DNA from: Cylindrotheca closterium
Lineage: Eukaryota; Bacillariophyta; Bacillariophyceae; Bacillariales; Bacillariaceae
Reading direction: 5' to 3'
Assembly: GCA_933822405.4 (NCBI GenBank)
Contig: CAKOGP040001992.1
Span: 124,001 to 188,000 of the forward strand
Length of the DNA: 64,000 bases
In this document: one piece after another, positions 10,926 to 21,943 of the stretch
How the letters are laid out: every line of letters begins with the position of its first letter
Position numbering within the stretch: position 1 is the first letter of the stretch
The notes under the pieces: generated by a model
Told to the model about the DNA's origin: nothing
Database searches by the model: none
Seen by the model: the letters and a program-made list of their open reading frames with translations, nothing else
Program-made: the position numbers and the translations under genes

Positions 10926-11330
10926 CTTTCTTTGGAACGATTGATTTTATATTATTGTATTGTATTGTACGTCGTGTGTTGTTGTGATACATCCAAATAC
11001 AGCAGTGTTTGGAGAAATCTCGTTTTTGTTCTTTTTTTTTGCACTAGAGAGAGCGAGAATTTAACAAGAGATGTTGATGCGGTTGGTACCAAAGCGGTTC
11101 TGGTTGACACACTCCTCCTTTTTCTTCTGGTCTTGCAAGAGGTGCTTGAATTTGGTGGTGATTCGTGTGTGACCAAATTGAAAAACTGCGTCCATGGGTT
11201 GTCCGACGTCGCAGACATGTCGCAGATGTAGACGTTGAATTTATTCGGCCCTTTCCCAGAAAAGGAGAGAAACCACACGACACACATCCGTTTTTCCGTG
11301 TCTGCACTGCTATCGTACCGGTACTGTACC
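10926..11330. promoter_or_regulatory. shared upstream region of two divergent LRR genes
   Basis: The 405 bases between the start codons of LRR copies 1 and 2 contain no gene. The region must carry the promoters and leaders of both. An oligo-T run lies near 11031-11040. No defined binding site was recognised. Confidence 0.5.
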
Positions 11331-13649
11331 ATGATGGAGGAGAATGAGCACAACCCAGGAGACCTCGAGCTTCACGAGCACGATCAACTCCCGAATGTAG
11401 AAGAATACAAGGCCAGTATAGGACATAACGGTTCCAAGAAACAAGAAGCGAGTCCCAGCAAACCAGATCCAGACGGTCACGACGGAATCTTTCTCACCAA
11501 CGATCATGCTGGAGAACCATTCATGATTGACGACATGGAAGAAGGAGATGAAATAATCCAAGAAGATTACCATGAGATTCCCCGTCTAGGCCAATTCAAG
11601 AAATCCCAAGCTCGACTTCCCTGGAGCAGAGGCTGTTGGAAATTCTGTTGTCTGATGAGTTTCTTGTTGTTGGTCGCAGTCACTTTGGGATTGCTCTTGA
11701 CGAGTCCGGAAGAAGAAAAGGAATTTTGGCATTTCATACAGGGTGATACCAATGGATATCGAGCCGTTCGCAATTATGTGACCGATGTTGCCAAATTGAC
11801 CGACCCAGATATCTTCAATGGCCTAGAATCTCCTCAATATTTTGCGGCTCAATGGTTGGCGCATGGAGATTCGTTGGCCATGGAGGTTCCTGTTAACGAA
11901 GATTCTCAATACAGTCAACGTTATGCCATGGCGGTCTTGTACTTTTCCTTGAATGGCCCCGAGTGGAACCACAATTACAACTTTTTGAGTCCCGACCATG
12001 TCTGTGCCTGGTATCAAGAATTTGAAGTCATTTCGGGCGCGGACCAAGACTTGGATCAAGAATTCAAACTGTATGGAGTGCACGAATGCAAACCAGAAGA
12101 TGGGAAATTGGTGGCGCATGCCATTTATTTGCGTAAGTAGATGCTAGTTCTGAGTATGGCGCTGTTGGTGGTGGCTGACCGAGTTTGTCTTTGATTTGCC
12201 ATTGATTTACCATTGATTTGCCATTTATTTGCACTGTTCCTCACCTGCATCTTCGCTTGTTCTACACAGCCGCAAATGGACTGAATGGTACTATCCCTGC
12301 CGAAATAAAGGCTTTGGGTCAATTGGAGTCCCTCGAGATTGAAGCGAACGATGGTTTGACGGGCAACTTGCCCTCGATTCTCAGTGAAATGACCAGCTTG
12401 AAACACCTAATGCTCCAATTTTGCAACCTGGAAGGAAAGATACCTACTTGGATTGGAAAATTGACCAATCTGGAATCGCTTGGATTGGGAGGGAATGCCT
12501 TGACGGGAACCGTGCCCACGGAATTGGGCTCGTTGACACGATTGAACCTACTGGGCTTGGACCGCAATCAGCTTTATGGAAACATTGACGTCTTTGGTCC
12601 CATTTCGAATTTAAGGTCTCTTTACATTGATTCCAACTACATTTCCGGATCCATTACGGCCGCTTGGATGGGCAATTTCCCCCTTTTGGAAGAATTGGAT
12701 TTGAGTGACAATGTGATTAGCGGACAACTTCCAAGCGACTTTTTTGATTTGTCCAACCGGGTCAACTTGCAAGTGGTCGACTTGCATGGCAACCAATTGG
12801 TCGGAGATATTCCCACTCCTGCGACCGAGAATACGGTCATGACGTTCTTGTCACTACATGAAAACAAGTTTGAAAATGCCGTGCCCGATTTGGTCAAACT
12901 GAGAGCTTTGAGACACGTGGACTTGAGTAGCAATCGACTGACTGGAAAATTGCCACAAAGCATGGGGTTGATGAGTAACCTTGAGTATCTATTTGCGGGG
13001 ACCAACTCGTTTGATCAGGGTCGGATTCCATTCTGGTTATTGGAATTGACCAACCTACGAGAGTTAAGCTTGAAGGAGTCTCAACTGACAGGAGTGATTC
13101 CGGCCACAATCTTTACCTATTTGACCAAGTTGCAGTTTCTCGATTTTCGTAAGTGAAAGGATGAATGTTGGGTTCGCGGAGATAGGTGATGATGGTCGTT
13201 TGTTTGATGCTTTCTAGCTTGCTCACACTACCACTTGTTATCTGTTTGCAGATTTGAACAGTTTGACGGGTCAAGTACCGGAGGATGTCTCCAAATTGAC
13301 GGATTTGAGACACTTGCTGCTCAAAATGAACAAGCTTAACGGAAATATTCCTGAGACCATTAGTCAAATGACCAACTTGGAAGTTTTCTTGATTGAGCAG
13401 AATGGTTTCTCGGGAGATACAGATCCTATTTGCTCGTCTCCCGACATGAATATTCAAGCCTTTGTGTCGGATTGCGGGGATGATCCACCCAGTATCGTAT
13501 GTACATGCTGCACTACTTGCTGCAGTGTTGCAGATGCGTTGTGCAATACCTTTGAGTTCAATTGGAAGGCCAACTTGGATCCAGTCTCACATTATGGGTA
13601 CCGACGCCAACGCTACAATTATGATACCGAAATGACGATAGTACCATAG
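11331..13649 (+). CDS. type II membrane LRR protein, kinase-less (copy 2)
   Basis: Three exons, 11331-12132, 12270-13148 and 13252-13649, encode 692 residues. The start is the ATG that opens MMEENEHNPG; the frame extends upstream without a better ATG. The cytosolic part is shorter than in copy 1 but keeps QLPNVEEYK. The helix is at about 104-124, followed by the shared block SPQYFAAQWLAHGD and RYAMAVLYFSLNGPEW. The LRR domain starts at NGLNGTIPAEI and runs for about a dozen repeats; copy 1's second intron has no counterpart here. The end carries CTCCTTCC and YGYRRQRYNY. It is closest to copy 1 in motif detail and intron phase, so the two look like an inverted duplication. There is no kinase domain. 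Confidence 0.87.
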
Positions 13650-13995
13650 AATAGACAACAAAAGGAAAATAAATACATAATTGTATATTACATTCATATA
13701 TTGAAACAGCAGTCCTAGCTACTACCGGTATTAATAGGGTAATCACTACAGTAGTTAGATGTATAATCATTAGCGAAAAATAAAGCATTAGAAATTTGAA
13801 ATTTGAATACGTAGCTAAGTACGAGTAGGTAGGTACAAGCCAGACTAGTTTGACTGATTCGATTCATTCGTCACTGTTCTTTGGTCGACAAGTTTATTTT
13901 GCAACGTGACAGCAGCCTTTTTGTAGTACTCCTGTCATTGTTGCCACTTCCCTCGCATCAATCGCTCCATCAGCTCATCCACGAGACGCTTAGAC
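13650..13995. other. intergenic region between LRR copies 2 and 3
   Basis: This A/T-rich gap contains the 3' flank of copy 2 and the promoter region of copy 3. No gene or structured element was recognised. Confidence 0.5.
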
Positions 13996-16912
13996 ATGTG
14001 GAATGAGTACGGTGACAACAAAGAACTCAATGATGGAGTTGTCAATGATCTTGAGGTTGCCTTTCAAGAGAGTTTTGCAGCATTGGGCGAAGAATTGGAA
14101 CAGATTACGTCCTTTGAGAGTAGCAATGGATCCAGTAGTACACCGGCTGTGTACGATGAAGATGATCTAGACGATGATGATAGCGGCAATGTTGATCATC
14201 TTCGAAATGAGTTGAAAGGAATCAAAACTTCGCCCATTTATGAGAGGCGACGAAAGGATGATGCTGCAAGTATCCCCCCTTTTGATGTGGCAGGAGAAAT
14301 GATGGTGGACCAAAAGATAATATCAGATACTCCGAATGCATTCATTGGTGATATCGGTAGCGATTCGTCATTTTCCACTGTCGAAGACTTCCTTGATGAG
14401 GACGACATGGACGACAACATGATGGGATTGAAAGGCCAGCATCAATTTGATAACGACGGAAATGAGACCATCATCACTCCTTCCGGAAATTCTGAGCCAG
14501 ATGATATCATGCTATCAAAGGAAACAAAGAAATTGGAACTGGCGAATTCTGTCTCACCTCCACTTCTTGACATTGAAGCAAGCAATCCATCTCCAATGGA
14601 AAATGAAGCAAATGACAGAAGTTTGATTGATCGATCATTGATTGCAAACTACGAAAATCCAATGGGCGAAGCAGTTGGTGACATTTTAGTGATTGGAGAT
14701 AGCGATAGCGAGGATTCATCGTTTTCTTATCCCGGAGAATTCCGAGACGAAGATGATTCACCAATGAAAGAAAACGTGATGAACAAGCGCAATTTGCCCT
14801 TTGACAACAGGATGTCTCAACGCTTTTCTTCAAGGCCAGATCCGCCTAGTTGGAATTTTGCAAAAAAGTCGCGGAGAGCTACAAAATCTAGCCCATTTAC
14901 CATTGGAGTCGGCGGGGATGGATACTCGTCCCAACTGCCCACTCCAGAGGAATACTGGTCATATTCCGATCACTCGGGCCACGAGCTTGTATCATCCCGA
15001 AAAAGACAACGAAAGTGCTCCAAAAAGTGTATTCTGCTTGTTTGCGTGGTGGTGCTTTTGCCATCGGTATTGGTTCCTCTATTGATGCTCCAGAGCAGAT
15101 TTGCTCGTGTGGAGGAGGTTGTTGTGTTTCTTGTACAAAACGACATTTCGACAGAAGTCAATCTGCGAAACCGGAAAAGTCCACAAAACAAAGCTGCGAA
15201 ATGGATCGCCAATACGGATTCGCCTCATGTCACACCGTCCATGGACAATGACTTTTTGGATAGATATGTCTTGGCGGTAATGTACTTTGCTCTGGGTGGG
15301 GATATCTCCTGGGCTCACTCTTTGAACTTTCTGGAACCAGAACATGTTTGCAGTTGGGGAAAATCCTTCAACGACAATAATGGGAACGAGCTGGTGTACG
15401 GCGTGACGGAGTGCCATGATATTGATAACAAACGAGTACCAGTGGGATTGTCCATGGGTAAGTTGTTTGGGAATAGGATCCATGGAATTCAAATTATTCG
15501 TCGAGTTGGTACTAACATTAAACCAAATTGTAGCTTTTCAAAGTCTCAGTGGAACACTGCCAGATGAGCTTCGCTTTCTGACAGGTTTGGAGACGCTGGT
15601 CCTGCAATACAACTCAGAGTTGGAAGGGGAGTTTCCGTCTTCGATTCGATCATTGCAAAACCTCCGCCGGCTCTCATTGGAGCATTGTTCTTTGACAGGT
15701 ACTCTCCCCGAGTGGCTTTATGAACTAAAAGAGCTTACAACATTGGGACTCGGCAACAATCTTTTTTCCGGGGCAGTGCCTCCTTCCATCGCAACCATGA
15801 CAAATCTTCGGTCGTTAGGCTTGGACGACAATGAACTGGTTGCAGACCTGAGCCTGTTTGGGCCTCTTTCGAATCTGGAGTATTTGTACCTAGATAGTAA
15901 TGAAATACTGGGCGAAGTTTCGTCATCTCTTCTTGAACAATGGGGGAAACTGCGCGAGCTTGATGTGAGTCGGAATCAAATAAGCGGAAAGATCCCCGAA
16001 ACACTTTTCTCGCACAAGCAGCTGCGAGTAGTTGACTTGCACGGAAATCGAATACAAGGGGCAATACCAGATTTGGAGGTTGAAGTGAACGGAAGTTTGC
16101 AGTACCTGGCACTTCACGACAACTTTTTGAGCAAGCGAATACCAACGACCATGGGATTTCTGGTTGCTTTGAAGCATTTGGATTTGAGCTTCAACAATTT
16201 GACTGGAACCTTACCAAACACTCTCGAGAACATTTTTAACTTGGAGTATTTGTTTGCTGGAGACAACAATTTTGAACCAGAGGCATTCCCGCAGTTTCTA
16301 CTCGACATGGACATGTTATCGGAGCTCTCACTTAGGGGCATTAATTTGACTGGTACCCTTCCGAATGCGATTGATTCACTATCTAGTTTGCGATATCTCG
16401 ATTTGAGTCAGAATGAGTTGAAAGGTATGAAGAAAAAAAGGTGTTTCTTCATTAGAAAATGTATTATATCTTCCTCACAAAACACCTGCATTCTATCGGA
16501 GCATAGGTACAATACCCGCAAGTGTTGGGATGCTGAGAGACCTTGAGTATCTCTTGTTGGAATCTAATCAATTTTCTGGGACGCTACCACAAAAGTTGAG
16601 CCAACTTGGGAACCTACGTGAGTCATTGCGCAACAGAATATGTGTGTTCTAACAAGTGTATCCTAACTGCATTCCACGTTTTCAGAAACGGTCCTTCTCG
16701 AACAGAACAAGTTGGAAGGAGACACAGATATGCTGTGCGAAGGTAGCTCGACTGAGAACATAGGAATTCTTGTGAGCGATTGCGAGGAGCCTACAATGTC
16801 TTGTGCTTGCTGTACAATATGTTGCTTGAGCACCGACACTGGCTGCAACAGTATCGATTTTGGACGGAACGTTGATCTCAAATGGGAATTTGGCTACCGT
16901 AGTCACGGGTAA
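13996..16912 (+). CDS. type II membrane LRR protein, kinase-less (copy 3, divergent)
   Basis: Four exons, 13996-15457, 15534-16424, 16507-16617 and 16686-16912, encode 896 residues. The cytosolic N-terminus is much longer (about 345 residues), strongly acidic and Ser-rich, with a repeated G-D-x-D/S-S-E/D-x-S-F-S theme (around residues 118-128 and 234-244) that could be phosphorylated. QLPTPEEYW sits just before the membrane helix at about 345-367. The ectodomain start matches the other copies (NKAAKWIANTDSP, RYVLAVMYFALGGD), then LRRs, then CACCTICC. The C-terminal RRQRY motif of copies 1 and 2 is replaced by GYRSHG and a stop. The first intron keeps phase 1 at the same place; later introns differ. 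It is the oldest member of the trio by this reading. Confidence 0.83.
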
Positions 16913-17032
16913 ACGGAGTTCACTGGGACAACTCCGTAATTTTGATGTGCAGAAAAGGGCACAGAAGCGAGGGTAGACAGAAGTAATCATCAAGGATACG
17001 TTCGACACGAATGCATTCTCTCGTTGCTGCCT

Positions 17033-18546
17033 TTATTTCTTCTTCTTCTTGCGTCTATCTTCAATGATCACGGCATTTCTTCCAAAACGGCCAGTATATA
17101 CAGTTCTTCCATCTTCTGTCTGCTGGAGGCCTTTGATCCCTTCAATCTGCGATTCAGTAGCTTTGGTTGTGTTGGAGGAGCTCAGTGGCCTTAGGTTTGC
17201 AGGATTTACAGTATTTGTTGGAGCGAAGGTTGTAGTCCCCCAAAGTTTCTCTGGCCTCATGCGTTCCCCGTTCACCTGGGCCATTGCCACTTCAACCCTG
17301 AATGCAACGGCTTTCTTTATTGCCTTGAGCTCACTCACAAACCGATCAGCACCCATGCACATAGCCCCAGCGCTCGTACCAGCTGATCGAATCATTGCAT
17401 CATCCGTGGCGACAATCAGACTCCCCGTGAGTTCTCCCTTTGTCACATTCTTGGCTTGCAAGCATCTCCCCTCGATATAAGAATCTGCCTCTACTCCGGT
17501 CCCTGTAAATACAACTCGGACACCATGTTTCGAAACATCTTTCGACTCTTTCTGATCCGTTGCCGAAATGCGTCTTTGTCCAGACTGTCCCAATGGTCCA
17601 TTCCGATTATCCTTTCCAGCCCCATCAAAGACCACTTCGATTCTCCAACTCTTGATCGACCGCATATTCTCCAGATCATCTACTAGAAGCTGGCGGGCCC
17701 GTGCAGGATCATTCTTTGACATATGTTTTTTCAATCGAGGCCATTTGTAAATGATGTTGTACCCATCGACAATCTATGCATGCAAGCGATAGGTGTGAGA
17801 ATCAACAAGATATCCAGAGTACACAATGTCCGTTGTAGGGTTGAGACAAGAAATTTAAAAAGAGACGAGAAGCTTACCACAAGAGGAGGAGTCGAAGTTC
17901 GATTCAAAATCACGTCCCAATCAGGATCCTGGAGTTGAAATTTTTGTTAGCCAATGACCATAGTACGAAACAAGCTTTTAGCATCAGAAGCTGCAATCGT
18001 CCCTACCTGTCCTTTCCGCCGTCTTTCTTCTGCCTTTTGTTCAATTTCTTCTTCATCCCAAGCTCTTCGATACTTGGTGCGCGCAACCTTTTTCTGTCGA
18101 AAAGCTGCGGTCCCTCCCTCTCTCATTTTCTTGTTAAGTTTGCCGTACTGAATTTGCCGTCGAATCGACACATTGATGTCGTTCGACACTCTTGGAGCTG
18201 CTGGTGTTGGTGTTGGCGTTGCTGCAGGAACTGATTGGCTTGATGTTGACGACGCCGCCTTCCCTTTTCGCTTCTTTTTCCCATCTTTGTGTCCTCCCAT
18301 TGTCAAGAAGCTCCTTGTTGGACTTGCCACGGTACCAAGATTTGTATTCGCCACTTCAATAGTAGGTATCGTCTGTCCCATGAAAGATGTAGATTGTGAA
18401 GGTATTCTCCAGTTTGTAAAGGCTAAAGATTGACGAATGGCTGAGCTAGAACCACGAAGTTGAATGGAGGCTGCATTGTGGAGCGCAAAAGCGATTACCA
18501 GAAACGATACTGAGAGCGCATCCAAAATCCGCGAAGCCCTCGTCAT
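17033..18546 (-). CDS. YacP-like NYN-domain protein (putative ribonuclease)
   Basis: Three exons, 18546-18007, 17928-17878 and 17773-17033, all joined in phase 0, encode 443 residues. The ATG at 18546 is used because the frame upstream begins with TTG. The conserved domain begins at the second intron: IVDGYNIIYKW, with a putative catalytic Asp at about residue 200, then LVDDLENMR, VVFDGAG, GVEADSYIE and IVATDDAMIR. These are the signature segments of the YacP/DUF901 (NYN, PIN-like) family, which includes bacterial mRNA endonuclease Rae1 and plastid homologues in plants. The N-terminus is hydrophobic (SVSFLVIAFALHNAASIQ) and followed by a basic Ser/Thr-rich linker, suggesting organelle targeting, probably plastid. 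A Lys-rich tail ends the protein. It is divergent from the YtoQ gene across 287 bases. Confidence 0.8.
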
Positions 18547-18729
18547 CCTCTTCCTCTTCAACCACTGAAGCTTCTAGTCCTTCTCGTCACTTCAATCGTC
18601 TCTTTCCTTCAGTACTCTCTGTTTTTATAAGTCAGAGTTTTGCGCTTTCTTCATGTCCACATCGATTTTCCACCTCATCACATCTCGCATCGCATATTTT
18701 GTTCCATTGTTTGACTCGTACGACCATCA

Positions 18730-18737
18730 TGACGTCA
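18730..18737. promoter_or_regulatory. perfect CRE palindrome (TGACGTCA) in a divergent promoter
   Basis: An 8-base palindrome identical to the cAMP-response-element core lies between the NYN gene start (18546) and the YtoQ gene start (18834). In diatoms bZIP factors are known to act on CRE-like sites upstream of CO2- and light-responsive genes. A single 8-mer can occur by chance, so function here is only a possibility. Confidence 0.3.
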
Positions 18738-18833
18738 CTGTCGACCGCATTCATTCATCAACAAAAGAACGAATGATGATGGTTTATTAACCAACGCGTC
18801 GCAAATATCACTCCAGCAAGACACCAATTGAAA

Positions 18834-19525
18834 ATGATGTTCTCTTCCATACTATCCAAGCAAGTGTTTGCTCGCGCTAGCACAGCGACTCGAAGCTTCT
18901 CTACTACCGAGAAAATCTGGAAGGTTTACCTCAGCGGTGAAATTCACTCCGACTGGAGAGAAGTCATCGCAAAGGGAGTCAGCGAAAAGGGGCTTCCAGT
19001 GTCTATCACCTCGCCCAATACAAGTCATGAAGATAGTGATGATTGTGGTGCTATCATTTTGGGAATGGAAGAAGAGCGACCAAACTGGGATAAAATTGGT
19101 AGGTTTTGAAACGATGGATTAGTATTATGGTTCGACACGTGTAGCATTTCTATTTCAATTTTCAGTTCCTTACAATATCCTATCCACATTTAGGGGCTAA
19201 CATGAATGCCATTCGTACCAAAACCCTATTGAGCGAAGCAGATGTGGTGGTGGTTCGATTTGGCGAAAAGTATCGACAGTGGAATGCGGCCTTTGATGCT
19301 GGATATGCAAGTGCTCTTGGAAAGCCCATCATCACGCTGCATCCACCAGCGATTAGTCACATGCTAAAAGAAGTCAATGCTGGAGCCAACGCAGTATGTG
19401 AAGAACCAGAACAAGTTGTAGATACACTTGCATACGTCATTCGAGGAGATCTTCCAACACCAAGGGATGGCGACGATTGGGTTCCAATTGCGGATAGACT
19501 TGGAAAGGGAAACCCAAATCCGTAG
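18834..19525 (+). CDS. ytoQ: YtoQ-family protein with organelle presequence
   Basis: Two exons, 18834-19098 and 19194-19525, encode 198 residues. After about 26 residues of presequence rich in Arg, Ser, Thr and Ala, the protein follows the bacterial YtoQ family closely along its whole length: VYLSGEIHSDWRE near the start, LPVSITSPNTSHEDSDDCG, NAIRTKTLLSEADVVVVRFG, QWNAAFDAGYASALGKP and EPEQVVDTLAYV. YtoQ proteins resemble nucleoside 2-deoxyribosyltransferase-like folds but have no established activity. The Ser/Arg-rich presequence ending near RSFST looks mitochondrial. The frame upstream of 18834 begins with TTG. The presence of an intron and presequence shows a settled nuclear gene of probable bacterial origin. 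Confidence 0.88.
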
Positions 19526-19955
19526 GCTACAGTCGCTGCAAGAGCTTTTGACGGAATGCATTAGATAGAGACAGTGTCATAGCCACAATCTTGCTATATT
19601 GTGCCTCTTTTTGAAGAACAAATACATTTTGGATCAATTTTGCGCTACTTATCATCTTAGCGCCTGTAAATGCGACTGCAAATTATCGTTCTGTAGCTCT
19701 GACATAAATCGAGTTTCCTCGTCACGAAGGCTCCATCGTAGCATAGCAGGTATGGAACAATCAACCCCAGTTGTGGAAGGAATCTCCTACAGTACAGCAA
19801 CTCGCACGATACTATACGAAACCGTACTATACTGTAGGTTCACCGCATCAAATTTCAGGGATAAAGAGCTTTAATAAGGGGGGCTAAATGGGGGTCGTGT
19901 CGAACTATTATTTCAAAACACAACACAACACAACAACATCAAAGGAACATGAAGG
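19526..19955. other. intergenic region before the fucosyltransferase-like gene
   Basis: No gene was recognised. Near 19927-19944 there is a short run of acaca/caaca units just before the downstream ATG. An ATG at 19949 in another frame precedes the chosen start at 19956 and would give only a short overlapping upstream frame. Confidence 0.45.
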
Positions 19956-21639
19956 ATGAGCAATCAGCATGGCTCGGGAGGATTGGTTTTGTCTCTCGGA
20001 CGTAAAATTGTCTTCTTTTGCGTCTTGTACTGTTTTTCTTTATTGACGATTCATTCAGTCCTTTCTCTCGAGGAAGGCAAGCCCGAACAAGTCTTGGATG
20101 CATCTGGTCAACATCAATTGACAAAGAATGCAGACAAGAGCAGCCATTCGTTGCCCGACACTTCTCCAAAAAAGCTCCAGGACAAATTGGATCAAGAATA
20201 TCGCATACATGGTCGGCCTTATGAAGGTGAGGATTTTGCGGACATCTTTATTGATGATGATTCAACTGGACAATGAATCGAGCTGACGAAACTTATCCTT
20301 CTCATTGCAGGCAACCTGTGGGAGTTATCCGATTTCGCGCCAGCATGGATGAAAGGTAAGACATCACTATAGCGAGGAGACATACCCGTTTGGAGTTCTT
20401 TCTCAAGAATTTCCATCCCATTGTAGAGTACTTCGAATGGCACAAACAAGAGCGGTTTCGCTTACTTTCGAGTACAGAACCAGATGTTTGGACAAAGACA
20501 CCCCTGCTTGTCATGCAGTGCTTGAAAGAAGAAGATTCAAAGTGCGGAGGCACTGCTGATCGAACAAAGCCCTTTCTCTTTTTGCTTCGTGAAGCATACA
20601 TGACGAAACGATTGATGTTCATTCATTGGACTTTGCCAGCACACCTGGAAGAGTTCTTGGTCCCTCCGATGGGAGGGATGAACTGGAGAGCTCCAAAGCC
20701 ACTTCAAGATATGGTAAGTTACGAATATTTTTTCCGCATGAGACCAACGTAGTGTCTCTCATGTAGCATCTGCAAACAGTTGGTTCAAAGAAAGACGAAA
20801 GGCTTCAAGATTTTCAAAGGTGAAATTCTGAAGAGTAGCCGCTACAAAACCACTCCAATCATCCAAACGCGACTGCAATCTGTGGATGGTTTTCGAGAGC
20901 TGTACGACGACGATTTGGTGTTAGGTGAAGCAAGCTTTGAAGATGTATTCCATGATGCATGGAGAATTCTCTTTACGCCGTCAGTGCCTGTCCAGCAGAT
21001 TCTGGAATCGGAGTTTAGACGGATGGGGCTGATATCAGGAAAGTATTCGGCGGCTCACCTCCGCGCATTGTAAGTACAAGATGCACGTGAATGAAGAAGC
21101 TCATGCCATGCGTTTGAAAAAATCACTGAATGCTTTGCTTCTGAAGGTATGGTCGAGTTGAGAAGAGAACTGAAGAGCAAGTATGGGCCCTGACATCTAA
21201 TGCAGTAAACTGCGCATCCATGCTCTACCCTGGGACCCCCATACTAATGGCGTCTGATCTTTCTCGATGCACAGAAGTTGCCGTCGAATATGGCAAGCAG
21301 AAAGCTGCCAAAGTCGTTGCTCGTGAGCAAATCTCACTGCCACTTCACTTGGACAAGGCCGACGGGATGGAAAACCGAAAGCCATCAGAATTCTACGATA
21401 CCTTTGTCGATCTCTATTTGATGGGTATGGCTCGTTGCGTGACGTACAACCGAGGAGGCTTTGGTCAATGGGCATCTCTGCTGAGCCACAACTCATCTTG
21501 CCATCACAATCAAAAGACTTCGATCAAGGGAGTTGGCGCACCCTGCAACTGGACGGAAGGAAATGGGAATAGTGTTGTCGGTGCGAATCAAGAGTCTCCA
21601 ATACCGCTGTTTGTGGAACCGATGTCTTCGGACCCGTGA
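19956..21639 (+). CDS. fucosyltransferase-like type II membrane protein, single domain
   Basis: Five exons, 19956-20226, 20311-20355, 20427-20713, 20780-21069 and 21147-21639, encode 461 residues. A signal anchor lies at about residues 10-32 (IVFFCVLYCFSLLTIHSVL). The catalytic region has CGGTADRTKPF, KRLMFIHWTLP, EEFLVPPMGGMNW, an H-x-R motif in AAHLRALYG, then NCASM, LHLDKAD, and a C-terminal DTFVDLYLMGMARC with GGFGQWASLLSHNSSC. In the FUT8/POFUT/NodZ GT-B superfamily an H-x-R near the middle contacts GDP-fucose and the C-terminal D-L..L....GGFG block closes the nucleotide pocket; this match is the basis for the call. Acceptor and linkage are unknown. A Golgi location is expected. The same domain occurs twice in the gene at 32591-35429. 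Confidence 0.75.
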
Positions 21640-21943
21640 ATTTCACTTCATGACAATGTTCAGAGCTACAGTGACTTCCTGCGCGATGAACTCTTCCTGT
21701 GACAAATTGAGAACTCGCTTGTTTTCGACTTGCGGTGCATCAATTGCAGTAGTCGTGCTAACGCCTAGCACGAAATATGTAGAATCAAACAAACGCAAAC
21801 ATTATGGAGTGCGAAGATGGACACAAGGAACATGGGACTCAAGTGGATCCATGATCAACCATCTCACCTGACGGGTCAAAAGAAACCAGAAGTGATGCGG
21901 AATGATGCTGTGCAATGTGCAAAATAATAATTTTAACGATGTC
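21640..21943. other. gap between convergent genes
   Basis: The 304 bases between the convergent stops of the fucosyltransferase-like gene and the ArfB-like gene contain no recognised gene; frames running through are shadows of the upstream exon. Confidence 0.45.

Noticed and set aside
20761..20779. Earlier acceptor (tag at 20764-20766) for the fourth exon of the fucosyltransferase-like gene
   Set aside because: Using it puts a stop codon about 18 codons downstream. The acceptor ending at 20779 keeps the frame open and aligns with the double-domain paralogue.
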